This document shows, one piece after another, positions 19,976-22,511 of a stretch of 22,511 nt of DNA. Within the stretch, counting starts at the first letter, position 1; the number at the start of each line of letters is the position of its first letter. Below the pieces are notes generated by a model. That model was not told the DNA's origin and did not search any database. It saw nothing but the letters and a program-made list of their open reading frames with translations. A program made the position numbers and the translations under genes. The stretch lies in NCBI GenBank assembly GCA_017617145.1, contig JAFZWX010000241.1:1-22511 (forward strand), written 5' to 3'. The stretch comes from Treponema sp. (lineage in GTDB: Bacteria > Spirochaetota > Spirochaetia > Treponematales > Treponemataceae).

Positions 19976-21424
19976 TTACATTCCATAAGTAGAAATGAAT
20001 ACGCCCGCAGCAATGGCCGTACCAATAACGCCGGCTACGTTTGGTCCCATAGCGTGCATCAAAAGGAAGTTAGTAGGATCTTCAGACATACCAACTTTGT
20101 TTGCAACACGTGCAGCCATTGGAACTGCCGAAACACCAGCCGAACCAATAAGCGGATTGATTTTTTCTTTAAGGAAGAGGTTCATAATCTTAGCCATGAT
20201 AAGTCCGCCCATTGTAGCAATACAGAAGGCAAGAAGACCAAGAACGATGATACCCAGAGAGTTTGCATGCATAATCTTTTCCGGTGTCATCTGTGAACCA
20301 ACACCAAGCGAAAGAAGAATAGAAACGATATTCATAAGTTCGTTTTCTACAGTCTTAGAAAGACGCTGAACAATTCCAACTTCCTTAATGAAGTTTCCGA
20401 ATGCAAGCATACCAATAAGTGGTGCTGCAGGTGGCAAAAGAAGAATTGTTACAACAAGCAAAAGCAATGGGAACAAAACCTTTTCTGTCTTAGAAACCGG
20501 GCGGAGCTGCTTCATCTTAATGAGGCGCTCTTTCTTAGAAGTAAGAAGCTTCATGATTGGTGGCTGAATCATAGGAACAAGTGCCATGTAAGAGTACGCA
20601 GCAACTGCAATAACAGCCATCATTTCTGGAGCAAGTTTACCGGATACATAAATAGAAGTAGGACCGTCGGCACCACCAATAATAGCGATGGCACAAGCCT
20701 GCTTCATGTTGTAGTCAATTCCAGGAATAAAGTTCATTGATGCAACGCCGAACAAGGTAGCAAATACACCAAGCTGAGCAGCACCACCAAGAAGAGCAGT
20801 TTTTGGGTTAGCAATAAGCGGACCAAAGTCTGTCATGGCACCAATACCCATAAAGATAAGCATTGGGAAGAACTCGTTACCAACACCGGCGTTGTAAATG
20901 ATGTGAAGCATACCGTCCGGAGCATCACCCATACCAGCACCAGGAATATTTACAAGAATAGTACCAAATCCGATTGGAATAAGAAGAAGTGGTTCAAAGC
21001 CTTTTACTACTGCAAGGTAAACAATTAAAAAGCCGATTGCAAGCATAATAAGGCGCTGCCAGCCTTTAACCGGATGAGCGGCTAAGTCTGCGGCAGCCTG
21101 TGCAGCCTGTTCTTCTTTTGCTTTTTCCATTGCTTCTTTAGAAGCCTGCTCTTCTGCAAGTTCTGCAGCAGTTGGAGTGTGAATCATTTTGTAGATTCCG
21201 GTATTCTTTGCAACATTCTTAAAGAAAGAAGAAACCGAAATAGGTTTGATATTTTCGGAACCCTTTACGATTGTTGTACTATGAGCCGAAGCAGCTTTGC
21301 CACTGCCAGAATTACCTGAAGCACCACAACCTGCAAAAGAAAGTGCAACTGCCATAAGACAGATTATGGTTGTAATCTTCAGGTATTTATATTTATCTTT
21401 TTTGTTGTTTAATTCTGTTTCCAT
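19976..21424 (-). CDS. oadB: Sodium-pumping oxaloacetate decarboxylase beta subunit with lipoprotein-like N-terminal extension
   Basis: 482 residues versus about 375-435 for typical OadB. The core (about 121-482) has the expected signatures: [27 protein letters not shown] (with the Na+-site Asp), [13 protein letters not shown], and [19 protein letters not shown]. The subunit is a membrane pump that decarboxylates carboxybiotin and exports Na+. The first 60 residues add a hydrophobic segment ending in a lipobox-like FAGC (Cys33) and a Gly/Ser/Ala-rich linker. An Ala/Glu/Lys-rich helical insert (about 82-118) then separates the usual first amphipathic helix ([16 protein letters not shown]) from the first membrane helix. 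The start has AGGTG four bases upstream and lies seven bases after the oadA stop. The extension could be a fused gamma-like anchor, but I see no clear gamma-subunit motif. Confidence 0.92.
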   Translation of the reverse strand: METELNNKKDKYKYLKITTIICLMAVALSFAGCGASGNSGSGKAASAHSTTIVKGSENIKPISVSSFFKNVAKNTGIYKMIHTPTAAELAEEQASKEAMEKAKEEQAAQAAADLAAHPVKGWQRLIMLAIGFLIVYLAVVKGFEPLLLIPIGFGTILVNIPGAGMGDAPDGMLHIIYNAGVGNEFFPMLIFMGIGAMTDFGPLIANPKTALLGGAAQLGVFATLFGVASMNFIPGIDYNMKQACAIAIIGGADGPTSIYVSGKLAPEMMAVIAVAAYSYMALVPMIQPPIMKLLTSKKERLIKMKQLRPVSKTEKVLFPLLLLVVTILLLPPAAPLIGMLAFGNFIKEVGIVQRLSKTVENELMNIVSILLSLGVGSQMTPEKIMHANSLGIIVLGLLAFCIATMGGLIMAKIMNLFLKEKINPLIGSAGVSAVPMAARVANKVGMSEDPTNFLLMHAMGPNVAGVIGTAIAAGVFISTYGM

Positions 21425-21431
21425 GTTACAC

Positions 21432-22511
21432 CTACTGAATCTGAGCTACAGTCTGTCCCTGTGCAATCTGGCTTCCGGTTGCAGCAACAAAGTGAACTTT
21501 ACCTGCGGCACCTGCCTTAATTTCAAGTTCCATCTTCATAGATTCAATGATGATGATTGTTGTATCAGCCTGAACAGCGGCACCTTCTGCAACTGCGTAG
21601 CGAAGCAATGTTCCTGCTACCGGTGCGGCAACGTCCTTACCACCTGCACTAGCTGGTGCAGCAGCAGGAGCGGCCTGTGCTGGCGCTGCGGCAGGAGCTG
21701 GCTGTGCAACTGGTGCACCACCAAGGTTACCCAAAGTCTGTCCGGCCTGAACCTGATCACCTGTATGTACTGTATAAGAAATCTTTCCTGATTCAGGAGC
21801 CTTTACTTCAAGCTCCATCTTCATAGATTCAATCATAATTACTGTGTCGCCCTTCTTAACCTGGCTTCCTTCTGGAGCAACAAACTTAAGAATTGTTCCT
21901 GCAACCGGGCTAGGAACCGGCACATTACCTGTAGCTACCGCGGTCCCTGAGGCACTCGAAGGGCCAGCGGCAGGAGCGGCACCTGTAGCACCAAATGTTA
22001 CATTGTAAGACTGTCCGTTTACTGTGATGTTATCACCGTTTGTTGTAACGCTGTATGGAGTTCCGTTTACGTTTACTGTGTAAGAACCGTTTCCGGCTGG
22101 AGCCTTAGCTTCCTTCTTAGCAAATGCAGTAGCTGCATCAACTGGTCCCTTAGCACGTTCAGCAAAGAACTTAGGAGCTACGTTAGGGAACATTGCATAT
22201 GTAAGAACATCTTCGTCAGAACCATTTCCACCAGCTTTCTTAGCTTCTTCAACCATTTTGTCCCATTCGTTAGGGATTTCATCAGCTGGGCGGCATGTCA
22301 TTACCTTGTCCATTCCGTTCTGTTCAAGAGCCTTCTTAACGAGTTCCTGATTTGCTTCTGCAGGAAGAGCACCAAACTTACCTGTAATCAGGTTGCGGAA
22401 ATCCTGAGTCATTGTCTTGTAGCGTCCCATAAGAACGTTCATAACAGCCTGAGTTCCTACAATCTGAGAAGTTGGTGTTACAAGCGGAACATATCCTGCA
22501 TCCTTGTGAAC
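21432..22511 (-). CDS. oadA: Oxaloacetate decarboxylase alpha subunit, C-terminal part, with two tandem biotinyl domains
   Basis: The gene enters from the right edge. The visible frame begins [20 protein letters not shown], the conserved end of the carboxyltransferase domain, so the true start is outside the window (the first ATG at 22442 is internal). A PYC/OADA-type linker domain follows, then two biotinyl carrier domains, each with ESMKMELE. The biotin-accepting lysine codons are at 21819-21821 and 21534-21536, and an Ala/Pro-rich linker separates the domains. A 30-base stretch around each lysine (21807-21836 and 21522-21551) differs at only two positions, indicating duplication. The enzyme transfers the oxaloacetate carboxyl group to biotin for OadB. 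The linker before the first carrier domain ([11 protein letters not shown]) is encoded by a CCCTTCGAC-type repeat. The gene ends seven bases before oadB. Confidence 0.93.
   Translation of the reverse strand, partial: VHKDAGYVPLVTPTSQIVGTQAVMNVLMGRYKTMTQDFRNLITGKFGALPAEANQELVKKALEQNGMDKVMTCRPADEIPNEWDKMVEEAKKAGGNGSDEDVLTYAMFPNVAPKFFAERAKGPVDAATAFAKKEAKAPAGNGSYTVNVNGTPYSVTTNGDNITVNGQSYNVTFGATGAAPAAGPSSASGTAVATGNVPVPSPVAGTILKFVAPEGSQVKKGDTVIMIESMKMELEVKAPESGKISYTVHTGDQVQAGQTLGNLGGAPVAQPAPAAAPAQAAPAAAPASAGGKDVAAPVAGTLLRYAVAEGAAVQADTTIIIIESMKMELEIKAGAAGKVHFVAATGSQIAQGQTVAQIQ
21937..21965 (-). repeat. CCCTTCGAC-type in-frame repeat, copy in oadA
   Basis: On the minus strand GGCCCTTCGAGTGCCTCAGG is followed by GACCGCGGT. 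It shares both ends (GGCCCTTCGA and CTCAGGGACCGCGG) with the polA copy and has a changed centre. It encodes GPSSASGTA just before the first biotinyl domain. Confidence 0.75.

Noticed and set aside
1..22511. CRISPR arrays, tRNA or rRNA genes, transposases, phage genes or toxin-antitoxin pairs
   Set aside because: I scanned for regularly spaced direct repeats, cloverleaf-like blocks and recognisable proteins of these kinds and saw none; the repeats present are short palindromic elements without spacers or enzymes.

Overview
The window looks like a spirochaete chromosome, most likely a host-associated Treponema. This is an inference from gene content (EF-G of the type with spirochaete paralogues, a DUF115/Maf-like protein, Na+-translocating oxaloacetate decarboxylase, envelope proteins with weak lipoboxes, a sigma-28 style promoter) and from moderate-to-low G+C with short GC-rich repeat islands. 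No marker here proves the genus. There are no tRNA or rRNA genes, no CRISPR array and no transposase. No gene-free stretch exceeds 300 bases; the longest is 5558-5791.

Layout. Bases 1-150 (minus) hold the first 50 codons of an ABC-transporter ATPase behind its own sigma-70 promoter. Bases 233-5557 (minus) form a tightly coupled cluster: EF-G, then an SPFH-domain protein with zinc ribbons, then a double zinc-ribbon membrane protein, then a TPM-domain membrane protein. The last three match, as a set, the ydjI/ydjG/ydjH genes that accompany pspA in Bacillus, but here they are translationally coupled to an elongation factor. Bases 5792-9501 (minus) encode a LysM/M23 cell-wall peptidase, a small zinc-ribbon coiled-coil protein and a beta-propeller/NodB-like protein that appears to have lost its metal ligands. 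From a 35-base divergent spacer at about 9500, the plus strand carries ftsI (class B penicillin-binding protein), a DUF115 protein, polA, coaE, a SPOR-domain cell-wall protein and an unrecognised probable outer-membrane barrel protein (to 19135). Bases 19062-22511 (minus) encode endonuclease IV, the oxaloacetate decarboxylase beta subunit with an unusual N-terminal extension, and the C-terminal part of the alpha subunit, which carries two tandem biotinyl domains.

Common themes. Many genes serve the envelope and cell wall (FtsI, M23/LysM, SPOR, NodB-like, SPFH/TPM). The SPOR gene has a close match to a sigma-28 (FliA) promoter, and the M23 gene a looser one with the same -35 octamer, which suggests that wall remodelling is linked to the flagellar regulon.

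The most striking feature is repeat DNA inside genes. A short element with core CCCTTCGACAAGCTCAGGG lies in-frame, at interdomain linkers or low-complexity segments, in four different genes (DUF115, polA, SPOR, oadA). A second, three-hairpin GC-rich element occurs once between genes (near 1060-1135) and once in-frame inside polA. A third palindrome family (GATTCCCGGG...) lies at two operon junctions. These look like small palindromic elements that spread into coding sequence where the protein tolerates a linker.
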